Shown here: in pieces, positions 1 to 6,352 of the stretch
Layout of the letters: each line of letters opens with the position of its first letter
Numbering within the stretch: position 1 is the stretch's first letter
Assembly (NCBI GenBank): GCA_035512595.1
Contig: DATKDU010000249.1
Span: 1 to 18,266, forward strand
Origin: DATKDU01 sp035512595
Lineage (GTDB): Bacteria; Planctomycetota; Planctomycetia; Pirellulales; Pirellulaceae
Direction: 5' to 3'
DNA: 18,266 bases
Translations under genes and position numbers: made by a program
The notes under the pieces: generated by a model
Told to the model about the DNA's origin: nothing
The model's database searches: none
Seen by the model: the letters and a program-made list of their open reading frames with translations, nothing else

Positions 1-58
1 CCCGACTCAGCACCTCCAGCCGCCTCCGCTCCTTGCCACTCATCGACAATGTCTCCAT
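1..58 (-). CDS. Transposase N-terminus (ISNCY-like), partial
   Basis: Only the first 19 codons are in the window; the gene continues past the left edge. The peptide begins METLSMSGKERRRLEVLSR. The stretch from the second Met (MSGKERRRLEVL) resembles the start of ISNCY-type transposases, where a basic helix leads into a helix-turn-helix DNA-binding domain. The ATG at 58 is preferred over the in-frame ATG at 43 because a full AAGGAGGTG Shine-Dalgarno sits 5 nt upstream of it. The catalytic domain cannot be seen, so the family is inferred from very little sequence. Confidence 0.6.
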   Translation of the reverse strand, partial: METLSMSGKERRRLEVLSR

Positions 59-61
59 GAC

Positions 62-78
62 CACCTCCTTTGGAGGTG
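62..78 (-). promoter_or_regulatory. Hairpin sequestering the transposase ribosome binding site
   Basis: A perfect 7-bp inverted repeat with a 3-nt loop (CACCTCC-TTT-GGAGGTG on the + strand). On the transposase mRNA it folds the whole AAGGAGGTG Shine-Dalgarno into a stem. Several insertion sequences are known to hide their transposase ribosome binding site this way when transcription reads in from outside. Assigning that role here is an inference from position. Confidence 0.55.
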
Positions 79-84
79 ATTGTC

Positions 85-132
85 TATGGGGACATTTCTA
101 TCTGCGCCTTATGGGGACATTTCTATCTGCGC
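85..132. repeat. Two direct copies of a 23-bp IS terminal motif
   Basis: Positions 85-107 and 110-132 are identical over 23 bp (beginning TATGGGGACATTTC and ending CTGCGC), with a 2-bp spacer, giving a 25-bp period. Repeated terminal motifs are typical transposase-binding sites at insertion sequence ends. The outer copy lies about 20 bp from the UbiD stop codon. Confidence 0.8.
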
Positions 133-152
133 ATTACAGCCTGACTCCTGAG

Positions 153-2048
153 CTACAGCCACTTGGCCAGCGGGCCGCCGCGAGCGGCCAACGCGTCCAC
201 CTGCTTGCTGATCTGGGGATCTTCCACCAGCGGCGGCGCGTGGTGCGGCTTGATCCGCGCGTCGATCAGCAGCGATCCTTCGCACCCCCAGTGCTTGTCG
301 CGCGTGAAGGGGCCGATGCCGCCGATGTCGCTGGCCGGATTGCTGCGGGTGAAGGCGACCCACAGGAAGTTGTTCAAGTTGCGAGCGGCGAAGTCGCTGT
401 CGTCCACGAGCACGATGAGCGGGAAGCGGCAAATGGGGTCGCGAGGCGTGAACGATCGGCAGAAGTGGTCCACTTCACCCGAGTGAGTGGGAGAGGGGGA
501 GAGGGGGAGAGGGGGCGATGAGTTCGCGAAGGTCCTTCCCCGCTCCCCCTCCCCCACTCTCCCCCTCTCCCCCTCGACAAGTAGAATTCCCGGCAGCACC
601 ACGCGCGGATTGGAGAATCCCTCCGGCAAGCGCAGCTCCCCTGGAATCTCCGTCGGCAATTCGCGGATCGCCGGTCCGCAGGCGGCCAGCACGACCTTCG
701 AGCCCATGTTCAGCCCCTGGCCCGAATAGTCGAGCGTGTCGATCGTCGTATTCGTGTGGAAGTGCAGGTCGCGGCGCCAGTCGATCCGCTCCAGCACGTG
801 GCGAAAAAAGCCGCCAATGTCGTGCGTGCTCAGCCGTTCGTCGTCGTTGCGGCTGGCGATCCACAGGTACTTGGCCAGCGAAAGCTGCCCCTGACCGAGA
901 ATGGCGCACGCCTGCGTGAGAATCTCCTGCGGACGCGGATTATCGACAAACGGCATATACCGTTCACTCCCGATGGCCAGGAGCAGCGGATGGACGCCGG
1001 CCGCATCGACCGCGTGGACTTCCTTCACGCCGTGCAGCACCGTCGGGATCACATCGCCGGTCAGCTCGTGGATGAGCTGGCCGAACGTCGTGTCCTCCTG
1101 CGGCGGCCGGCCGACAACCGTGAACGGCCAGACCGCATCGCGGCGATGATAGACGTGCTCCACGTTGAGCACGGGAAAGTCGTGCGCGAGGCTGTAGTAA
1201 CCGAGATGGTCGCCGAACGGGCCTTCGGGCTTCTTCGCTGCATGCGGATCGACGTAGCCAGTGATGCAAAAATCGGCGTCGGCATAGATCGGCAGCCCAG
1301 CATCGCGCCGGATCATCGCAATCCGCTCTCCCGCCAGCGCACCGGCAAACGTCAATTCGCTCATTCCTTCCGGCAGCGGCATCACCGCCGAGAGCATCAT
1401 CGCCGGGTGCCCGCCGACGAAGACGTTCACCCGCAGCGGCTGGCCGGCGCGAATGGCCGCCGTGTGATGCACCCCAATGCCGCGGTGCGTTTGATAGTGC
1501 AGGCCGATCTCACGGTCGGTGATGTACTGATTGCCGGCGAGCTGGATGCGGTACATGCCCAGGTTGCTCTTGGGCAGCCCCGGCTCGTGAATATCCTGGG
1601 TGTAGCACTGCGGCAGCGTGACAAACGGCCCACCGTCGTCAGGCCAGCAGACAAGCTGCGGCAACTGCGAGACGGTCGTCTCGTGCTCGATGACCGGCCC
1701 GCGTCGAACGACCTTGGGGCGCATCCGCCAGGCGGTCAGCGGCGCGGAGAGATACCGCAGCGGCTCTTTGAGGCCGCGCGACGGATCGATCTTCAGCTCG
1801 ATCGCCCGGCGGACCGACTCGTAGGTGTTTCGAAACAGATACCGCGCTCGTTCGATCGTCCCGAACAGGTTCGACACCATCGGGAACCGGCAGCCTTTGA
1901 CATTGGCATAAAAGACGGCCGGCCCGCCGGAGGCATACACCCGCCGCTGAATTTCCGCCGCTTCCAGCCGCGCATCGACTTCCTCCTCCAGGCGCACGAG
2001 ATGCCCGGCTTTGTCCAGTTCGTCGCAGAGCCGGCGGAGGGAGAACAT
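153..2048 (-). CDS. UbiD-family decarboxylase with an internal repeat insertion
   Basis: 631 aa, probable prenylated-FMN-dependent (de)carboxylase of the UbiD family, acting on an aromatic or unsaturated carboxylic acid in the cytoplasm. The substrate is not shown by sequence; in menaquinone-using planctomycetes a quinone-pathway role is possible. Visible family features are GMYRIQ with Arg167, the EGPFGDHLGYYS motif with Glu275 and Asp280 (the Arg/Glu/acidic triad), and the C-terminal block RFPLIVLVDD ... NNFLWVAFTRSNP ... KHWGCEGSLLIDARIKPHHAPPLVEDP. Residues ~491-527 are a low-complexity segment (GERGR and PLPLSPSP runs) encoded by an inserted repeat; removing it leaves about 595 aa, near usual family length. 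The frame stays open through the insert. The ATG at 2048 has no strong Shine-Dalgarno and lies 9 nt from a heptamer repeat. An insertion sequence end lies just beyond its stop. Confidence 0.93.
   Translation of the reverse strand: MFSLRRLCDELDKAGHLVRLEEEVDARLEAAEIQRRVYASGGPAVFYANVKGCRFPMVSNLFGTIERARYLFRNTYESVRRAIELKIDPSRGLKEPLRYLSAPLTAWRMRPKVVRRGPVIEHETTVSQLPQLVCWPDDGGPFVTLPQCYTQDIHEPGLPKSNLGMYRIQLAGNQYITDREIGLHYQTHRGIGVHHTAAIRAGQPLRVNVFVGGHPAMMLSAVMPLPEGMSELTFAGALAGERIAMIRRDAGLPIYADADFCITGYVDPHAAKKPEGPFGDHLGYYSLAHDFPVLNVEHVYHRRDAVWPFTVVGRPPQEDTTFGQLIHELTGDVIPTVLHGVKEVHAVDAAGVHPLLLAIGSERYMPFVDNPRPQEILTQACAILGQGQLSLAKYLWIASRNDDERLSTHDIGGFFRHVLERIDWRRDLHFHTNTTIDTLDYSGQGLNMGSKVVLAACGPAIRELPTEIPGELRLPEGFSNPRVVLPGILLVEGERGRVGEGERGRTFANSSPPLPLSPSPTHSGEVDHFCRSFTPRDPICRFPLIVLVDDSDFAARNLNNFLWVAFTRSNPASDIGGIGPFTRDKHWGCEGSLLIDARIKPHHAPPLVEDPQISKQVDALAARGGPLAKWL
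482..577. repeat. GA/CT-rich imperfect inverted repeat inserted in frame in the UbiD gene
   Basis: A purine-rich arm (about 482-515, repeated GGGGGAGA units) and a pyrimidine-rich arm (about 534-577, repeated CTCCCC units) form an imperfect inverted repeat around a ~20-nt centre. It interrupts the UbiD frame between the conserved VVLPGILLV stretch and VDHFCRSF, adding about 36 residues without a stop. The composition is unlike flanking coding sequence. Simple-sequence expansion is an alternative to mobile insertion, but the paired arms favour a repeat element. Boundaries are approximate. Confidence 0.75.
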
Positions 2049-2056
2049 CGGGGAGC

Positions 2057-2160
2057 GTTCAGGGTTCGGGGTTCGGGGTTCGGGGTTCAGGGTTCAGGGT
2101 TCAGGGTTCAGGGTTCAGGGTTCAGGGTTCAGGAGACAGGAGTTAGGAGTCAGGAGACAG
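2057..2160. repeat. Tandem heptamer repeat (GTTCAGG/GTTCGGG) with a conserved tail
   Basis: Eleven contiguous 7-bp units fill 2057-2133: one GTTCAGG, three GTTCGGG, then seven GTTCAGG. A tail follows that contains AGGAGTCAGGAGACAG at 2145-2160. The same unit and the same 16-nt tail recur at 7740-7794, so this is one dispersed family and not a local accident. It starts 9 bp upstream of the leftward UbiD start codon, so it lies in that gene's leader or promoter. Confidence 0.9.
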
Positions 2161-2181
2161 GGGTCCGTATTGAGCGTTTCC

Positions 2182-2225
2182 GACCTCTGACCTCTACTCT
2201 CTGACCTCTGCTCTCTCCACTCTCC
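2182..2225. repeat. Degenerate CT-rich GACCTCT repeat
   Basis: GACCTCT occurs at 2182-2188 and 2189-2195 and again within 2202-2209, in a pyrimidine-rich run ending near 2225. It directly extends the repeat-filled gap between the UbiD and PepA genes, and nothing else in this gap is recognisable apart from a possible TAGAAT -10 hexamer for pepA at 2246-2251. Confidence 0.5.
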
Positions 2226-2288
2226 TGCTACCGCGGCAAGCCCACTAGAATAACCTGCTTTCCGCCATCTTGGACTCGGAACCGCTCC

Positions 2289-3746
2289 ATGCCTGTTACT
2301 TCATCCCAGATTCCCATCACTCAGGTCGAGGCCGACGCCGTCGTCGTCGGCATTGTTGCCGACAGCGCTCTGACCGGCGCGGCCCACGACCTTGACGAGG
2401 CCAGCGGTGGCACCCTGGCCAGGTTGATCGAGAAAAAGGAGATCAGCGCCAAGCGGCACGACGTGACGACGATCCTCGCACCCTCGGGGATCAAAGCGCC
2501 GCTGGCCGCCGTCGTCGCCCTCGGGCCGCAGGACAACTTCGACCGCGGAGCCGCCTTCCGCTGTGCGGCCGCCGCTGCCAAGCATTTGGCCGGAAAGGAA
2601 CGGGCCAGGGTCGCCTACTACCTGGCCGACGGCTGGTCGCGGGAGCAGCTCGAGAGCGGCATTGCCGGCAGCCTGGTCGGCTGTCTGGGCCAGGACATCC
2701 ACCGCAGCAAGAAGAACAAGCACGTGCCCGGCGAAATCGTCTGGGCCGGCGCCGGCGACGACGTGCTGCGCAGTGCGGAGGCGATTGCCGAGGGAGTGAA
2801 TCTCGCCCGGCGGCTGGTCAATGCGCCGCCGAACGAGATCTATCCGGAGTCGTTTGCCGAGGAAGCCGTGCGCGTCGGCCAGTCGTGCGGACTGGGAATC
2901 GACATCTGGGACAAAAAGAGGCTGACGGCCGAGCGCTGCGGTTCGCTGCTCGGGGTCGCGGAGGGATCGGCTCGCGAGCCGCGGCTGATCATTTTGAGAT
3001 ACCAAGGCGGCAAAGCAAGCGAATCGCCGATCGCCTTCGTCGGCAAAGGGGTCACGTTCGATTCCGGCGGCTTGTCGATCAAGCCGACCGACGGCATGAC
3101 GACGATGAAGTGCGACATGGCGGGGGCCGCGGCCGTGCTCGGCGCGATGCAGACGATCGCCCAATTGAAACTGCCGGTGAACGTCGTCGGTCTGTGCGGC
3201 CTGGTGGAGAACATGCTCTCGGGTACGTCCTACAAGCTCGGCGACGTCCTCAAGGCCCGCAGCGGCAAGACGATCGAGGTGCTCAATACGGATGCCGAGG
3301 GCCGGCTCGTTTTGGCCGACGTGCTCAATGTGGCCTTGGACCAGAACCCTTCGAAGATGATCGATCTGGCGACGCTAACCGGCGCGTGCGTCGTCGCGCT
3401 GGGCAACGATGTGGCCGGCATGATGACCAACGATCAGCCGTGGTGCGACACGGTGAAAGCCGCTGCGGACGCCTGCGGCGAGCCGATGTGGCAGCTCCCG
3501 ATGTTTGCCGAGTTTGCCGAGCAGATCCGCAGCGAAGTGGCCGACATCAAAAACGTCGGGAACGGTCGCTGGGGGGGCGCGATCACCGCCGCGAAGTTTC
3601 TGGAAGAATTCGTCAATGGCAAGCCGTGGGTCCATCTCGACATTGCCGGCCCGGCCTTTCTCGACTCGGCCAAGCCCTGGATCGACGCCGGCGGCAGCGG
3701 CTTTGCCGTCAGGACGCTGGTGGAGGTGGCGCGGCGAGTGGCGTGA
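2289..3746 (+). CDS. pepA: Leucyl aminopeptidase (M17 family, PepA)
   Basis: 485 aa cytosolic dizinc aminopeptidase that removes N-terminal residues (Leu and others) from peptides, usually as a hexamer. The active site is complete: Lys253, Asp258, Lys265, Asp276, Asp335, Glu337 and Arg339 are spaced exactly like the metal-binding and catalytic residues of E. coli PepA (K270, D275, K282, D293, D352, E354, R356). The M17 signature NTDAEGRL is at 333-340. The N-terminal macrodomain-like region spans about 1-165 and the catalytic domain about 170-485. The ATG at 2289 follows no strong Shine-Dalgarno; a TAGAAT hexamer at 2246-2251 could be its -10, though no good -35 accompanies it. Its stop codon overlaps the ribosome binding site of the following PIN gene, so the two are probably co-transcribed. 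Confidence 0.97.
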   Translation: MPVTSSQIPITQVEADAVVVGIVADSALTGAAHDLDEASGGTLARLIEKKEISAKRHDVTTILAPSGIKAPLAAVVALGPQDNFDRGAAFRCAAAAAKHLAGKERARVAYYLADGWSREQLESGIAGSLVGCLGQDIHRSKKNKHVPGEIVWAGAGDDVLRSAEAIAEGVNLARRLVNAPPNEIYPESFAEEAVRVGQSCGLGIDIWDKKRLTAERCGSLLGVAEGSAREPRLIILRYQGGKASESPIAFVGKGVTFDSGGLSIKPTDGMTTMKCDMAGAAAVLGAMQTIAQLKLPVNVVGLCGLVENMLSGTSYKLGDVLKARSGKTIEVLNTDAEGRLVLADVLNVALDQNPSKMIDLATLTGACVVALGNDVAGMMTNDQPWCDTVKAAADACGEPMWQLPMFAEFAEQIRSEVADIKNVGNGRWGGAITAAKFLEEFVNGKPWVHLDIAGPAFLDSAKPWIDAGGSGFAVRTLVEVARRVA

Positions 3747-3758
3747 AGGAGCAGGTGA

Positions 3759-4097
3759 GTGGTTCGCAAGCCGCTGATCGTTATCGACACAAATGTACTA
3801 GTATCGGCTCTGCGCTCGAACCAGGGCTGGTCGTTCCAATTGCTGTCGCGCATGGGCGGAGAGACCTTGGATCACTGCGTTTCCGCGCCGCTGCTGCTGG
3901 AGTATGAGGAAGTGCTCAAGCGAGGGGCGGTTCCGCTCGGGTTGGAAGTGGTGGAAATCGACGATTTGGTGGATCGATTGGCTGAGACAGGCAGAAAATG
4001 CTTGATACACTTTGAGGTAGGACCGGTGACACCCGCTCAGGACGACGAAATGGTCCTGGAGCTTGCCGTCTCGGCCAGTTGCAGCAGCTCGCCATAG
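3759..4097 (+). CDS. PIN-domain protein, probably C-terminally truncated
   Basis: 112 aa. The start LIVIDTNVLVSALRS carries the first PIN acidic residue (IDTN), LLLEYEEVL the second, and PAQDDEMVLELAV the third conserved acidic block. It resembles the putative-toxin PIN family (COG1569-like), Mg2+-dependent ribonucleases often found in toxin-antitoxin pairs. Homologues usually continue for another 25-30 residues (an IVT.N..DF-type strand and helix). Here the frame ends in SASCSSSP, which suggests a frameshift or truncation; other frames downstream hold only weak echoes. The GTG at 3759 is supported by AAGGAG 7 nt upstream, overlapping the pepA stop. No antitoxin gene is visible beside it. Whether it is active is doubtful. 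Confidence 0.75.
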   Translation: MVRKPLIVIDTNVLVSALRSNQGWSFQLLSRMGGETLDHCVSAPLLLEYEEVLKRGAVPLGLEVVEIDDLVDRLAETGRKCLIHFEVGPVTPAQDDEMVLELAVSASCSSSP

Positions 4098-4219
4098 TGC
4101 TCGCGTCGCGGACGACGACGGTGCAGCTTGCGGCGCCGCTGCTGTTGCCACAGGCGAGCCGCCGACAGTCAGACCCGTAGCGCCCTACGGCACATCTTGG
4201 ACTCGGCTACGATGGTGGC

Positions 4220-5617
4220 ATGAAGCGCCCCGCCGATCAACTTCGCCGCGACGCCCTGGCCATCTTCCAGGCTGGCGTGAATGCCGTCCGCAGCGACCAG
4301 TTGGTGCGCCAGAACGTGCGAATCGATGGCGACTGTCTGATCGTGGGGGACGAGGAATTGCCGCTGGCCGAGATCGACCGGATCGTGGTTGGCGGCGCGG
4401 GGAAGGCCGGCGCCGGCATGGCCGCGGGACTCGAAGAAGCGCTCGGGGCGGAGATTCTTCGCGACAAGCAGGTTACCGGCTGGCTGAACGTGCCGGCCGA
4501 TTGCGTGCGGCCGCTGTCAGCCATTCATTTGCACGCCGCACGACCGGCCGGCATCAACGAGCCGACGGAAGAGGGAGTCGCCGGTTCGCGGCGGATTCTC
4601 GAGCTCGTTCAGTCTCTTGGGCCACGCGACCTGTGCTTGTGCTTGATCTCCGGAGGCGGCTCGGCACTGTTGCCGCTGCCGGTGGAGGGCGTTTCGCTGG
4701 CAGACAAGCAGGCGCTCACGAAGCTGCTCGCCAGCCGCGGGGCGAACATCCGGGAGCTGAACACGGTCCGCAAGCAGCTCAGCCGCATCAAAGGAGGCGG
4801 ACTGGCCCGGGCCTGCCGCGCCGGCCGATTGATCTCGCTGATCATCTCGGACGTCTTGGGCGATCCGCTCGATGTGATCGCTTCGGGGCCGACGGTGGCG
4901 GATACTGCCACGCCGCAGGAGGCGCTGGCGGTGCTGGCAAGATTCGATCCGCACCAAGAGCTGCCGGTGGCCGTCTACGACTACCTGGAGAGTGCCGAGT
5001 TGCAGGCAGGTCCAGGCCACTCTGCGCCCGCCCCAATCCACATCTCTCATTGCATTGTGGGCAATAACGCCGTGGCGGTCGATGCGGCGGGAATCGAGGC
5101 GGAACGCCGCGGCTACAGCCACGCGATGAACTCCGCCACGTCGCTCGAAGGCGAAGCGGAGGAAGTGGGATTCAGCCACGCCCAAATGGCCAGCCAGATG
5201 CGGCACAAGAAAGGCCCGGATGCACTGATCACTGGCGGTGAGCCGGTCGTCAAGCTCGCGCCCGCTGAAGTGCGCGGCCGCGGCGGCCGCAACCAGCAGC
5301 TCGTCCTGGCGGCACTCATCCGGCTGCTTGAGTCGCAGCCGTCGGAAGCCAATCCGCTGGAGGGTCTGGCGATCCTCTCCGGCGGCACCGACGGCGAGGA
5401 TGGACCCACCGATGCGGCCGGGGCGATCCTCGATGCCAGCGTAATCGCGCGGATGCGGGAGTTGGGACTCGACCCCGGCTCGTTCCTCGTTCGCAGCGAC
5501 GCCTACTCCTTCTTCGAGCAATCGGGCGGTTTGATCAAAACGGGGCCAACCCACACCAACGTCTGCGATCTGCGGGTGGTGCTGGTCGATCGCATCGAGT
5601 CGCCCCGTTCCGTTTGA
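4220..5617 (+). CDS. Glycerate 2-kinase (DUF4147/MOFRL family)
   Basis: 465 aa, likely an ATP-dependent cytosolic kinase converting D-glycerate to 2-phosphoglycerate, feeding lower glycolysis from glyoxylate, serine or sugar-acid breakdown. The N-terminal DUF4147 domain shows GGAGKAGAGMA (58-68), LISGGGSALL (142-151), LNTVRKQLSRIKGGGLA (180-196) and SDVLGDPLDVIASGPTV (210-226). The C-terminal MOFRL domain (about 335-455) includes GRGGRNQQ, SGGTDGEDGPTDAAGA and GPTHTNVCD. Length is normal. The ATG at 4220 has no clear Shine-Dalgarno. A 14-bp sequence just upstream (4193-4206) is repeated before pepA. No other sugar-acid genes adjoin it, so the pathway is inferred from the family. Confidence 0.92.
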   Translation: MKRPADQLRRDALAIFQAGVNAVRSDQLVRQNVRIDGDCLIVGDEELPLAEIDRIVVGGAGKAGAGMAAGLEEALGAEILRDKQVTGWLNVPADCVRPLSAIHLHAARPAGINEPTEEGVAGSRRILELVQSLGPRDLCLCLISGGGSALLPLPVEGVSLADKQALTKLLASRGANIRELNTVRKQLSRIKGGGLARACRAGRLISLIISDVLGDPLDVIASGPTVADTATPQEALAVLARFDPHQELPVAVYDYLESAELQAGPGHSAPAPIHISHCIVGNNAVAVDAAGIEAERRGYSHAMNSATSLEGEAEEVGFSHAQMASQMRHKKGPDALITGGEPVVKLAPAEVRGRGGRNQQLVLAALIRLLESQPSEANPLEGLAILSGGTDGEDGPTDAAGAILDASVIARMRELGLDPGSFLVRSDAYSFFEQSGGLIKTGPTHTNVCDLRVVLVDRIESPRSV

Positions 5618-5770
5618 CAGCACGTTTGCCCGGTCCGTTGACCAATTGCAACATCTACTACGGCGGCCCCTCGCTGGCGGCGAATCCCCCAGCTTCACAT
5701 GCCGGCTAAGTCGTTATTTCCGCAGGGCATAAGCGGCCTTCAACCGGCTCGGGCGAACCGCCGCACCGTT

Positions 5771-5786
5771 TGGCATCGCGGTTGCA
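5771..5786 (+). promoter_or_regulatory. Sigma-54 (-24/-12) promoter
   Basis: TGGCATCGCGGTTGCA matches the sigma-54 consensus TGGCAYRNNNNTTGCW at all but one specified position, with the required GG-N10-GC spacing. The predicted start near 5797 would give a leader of about 35 nt before the ATG at 5832, which has its own ribosome binding site. Sigma-54 promoters need an AAA+ activator; no activator gene or obvious binding site is visible here. Confidence 0.65.
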
Positions 5787-5831
5787 CTAGGGCAGGTCGT
5801 ACGACGGAACCCCGGAACAAGGAAGAGACCG

Positions 5832-6152
5832 ATGACGATTCGCATCCATTGCCAGGCCGTGGAAGTCCCTGCCTTTGACGAGCTCGCTCCGCAGGAAGAG
5901 GGGACCTGGCCGCGCGACTTGCTCCCGTGGGCCGATCCGTACATCGCCGCGCTGATGATGCAGCTTGGCAAGCGCCGCGGCGAGACCGAGGGGCTGCTCG
6001 ACGATGAGCTGACCCTCTGCCGCTTTGCCGCCGATCCGTGGCACGGCCGGGACTGGGAGGCCGCGCCGCTGCCGCCGCAGGACCGGATGAACGTCTTTGC
6101 CGATCCGCCTTTTCCGCCGATCTACGGCGGGTTTCCGCTGCTGGAGGATTAG
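5832..6152 (+). CDS. Small protein of unknown function behind a sigma-54 promoter
   Basis: 106 aa that I do not recognise. It is predicted soluble, with no signal peptide or membrane segment, is acidic overall, and is rich in Trp and Pro (TWPRDLLPWADPYIAAL, ADPWHGRDW, ADPPFPPIYGGFPLLED). The ATG at 5832 is well supported by AGGAAGAG ending about 5 nt upstream. The coding assignment is supported by the promoter-leader-RBS layout and by GC-rich third positions. It stands alone: the glycerate kinase ends 214 bp before it and a palindromic repeat follows 18 bp after its stop. Metabolic or stress control through sigma-54 is inferred from the promoter only. Confidence 0.75.
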   Translation: MTIRIHCQAVEVPAFDELAPQEEGTWPRDLLPWADPYIAALMMQLGKRRGETEGLLDDELTLCRFAADPWHGRDWEAAPLPPQDRMNVFADPPFPPIYGGFPLLED

Positions 6153-6169
6153 GCGCGGACTTTTGGATA

Positions 6170-6273
6170 TGGAGTGCGGCGACTCGTCGCCGCTTTGGGA
6201 CTTTGGGTTTGGCAGAGCTCCAAAATTATCCAAAAGCGGGGACAAGTCCCAGCACTCCAAATCCCAAAGGACG
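6170..6273. repeat. Palindromic repeat element (MITE/REP-like)
   Basis: Arms at 6170-6196 and 6233-6259 are imperfect inverted copies. The left starts TGGAGTGCGGCGACTCGTCG; the right reads, on the opposite strand, TGGAGTGCTGGGACTTGTCC. A small palindrome AGGAC-GTT-GTCCT follows at 6268-6280. It has no reading frame of its own. It lies in the 200-bp gap between the small unknown gene and exbB, so any exbB promoter must lie within or beyond it. It is likely a dispersed non-autonomous element; this needs genome-wide copies to confirm. Confidence 0.75.
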
Positions 6274-6352
6274 TTGTCCTGACGCGACGGAATCCTTACG
6301 CTGATGGCTGTTCAGGGTCGCCTCTCGAATTGCCGCAGAAAGGATTCCCGGC

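Larger units (their letters stand above)
1..138 (-). mobile_element. End of an insertion sequence (ISNCY-like), partial
   Basis: The window opens inside an insertion sequence. On the minus strand a transposase-like reading frame begins at 58 and runs off the left edge. Outside it lie a hairpin over the ribosome binding site and two copies of a 23-bp motif (85-107 and 110-132). The outer copy is followed by a terminus that, read inward on the minus strand, starts TGTAATGCGCAG near 137. The UbiD stop codon lies about 15 bp farther in, so the element landed just behind that gene. The family assignment rests on the first ~19 transposase residues and on multiple terminal repeats, so it is tentative. 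The outer boundary is an estimate because the other end is not in the window. Confidence 0.65.

Noticed and set aside
2057..2133. Heptamer array considered as a CRISPR array or a telomere
   Set aside because: Units are contiguous with no spacers, so not CRISPR. It is internal and has a second copy at 7740, so not a telomere.
756..2204. 482-codon + strand frame opposite the UbiD gene
   Set aside because: It is antisense to a gene with clear conserved motifs, its translation is rich in Arg, Asp and His in the pattern typical of GC-rich shadows, and its end runs through the heptamer repeat.
3759..4097. PIN gene considered as half of a working toxin-antitoxin pair
   Set aside because: No small antitoxin frame with a ribosome binding site lies next to it; the preceding gene is pepA and the protein appears truncated.
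4517..5698. 393-codon - strand frame opposite the glycerate kinase
   Set aside because: Antisense shadow of a full-length DUF4147/MOFRL gene, with no ribosome binding site or recognisable motif.
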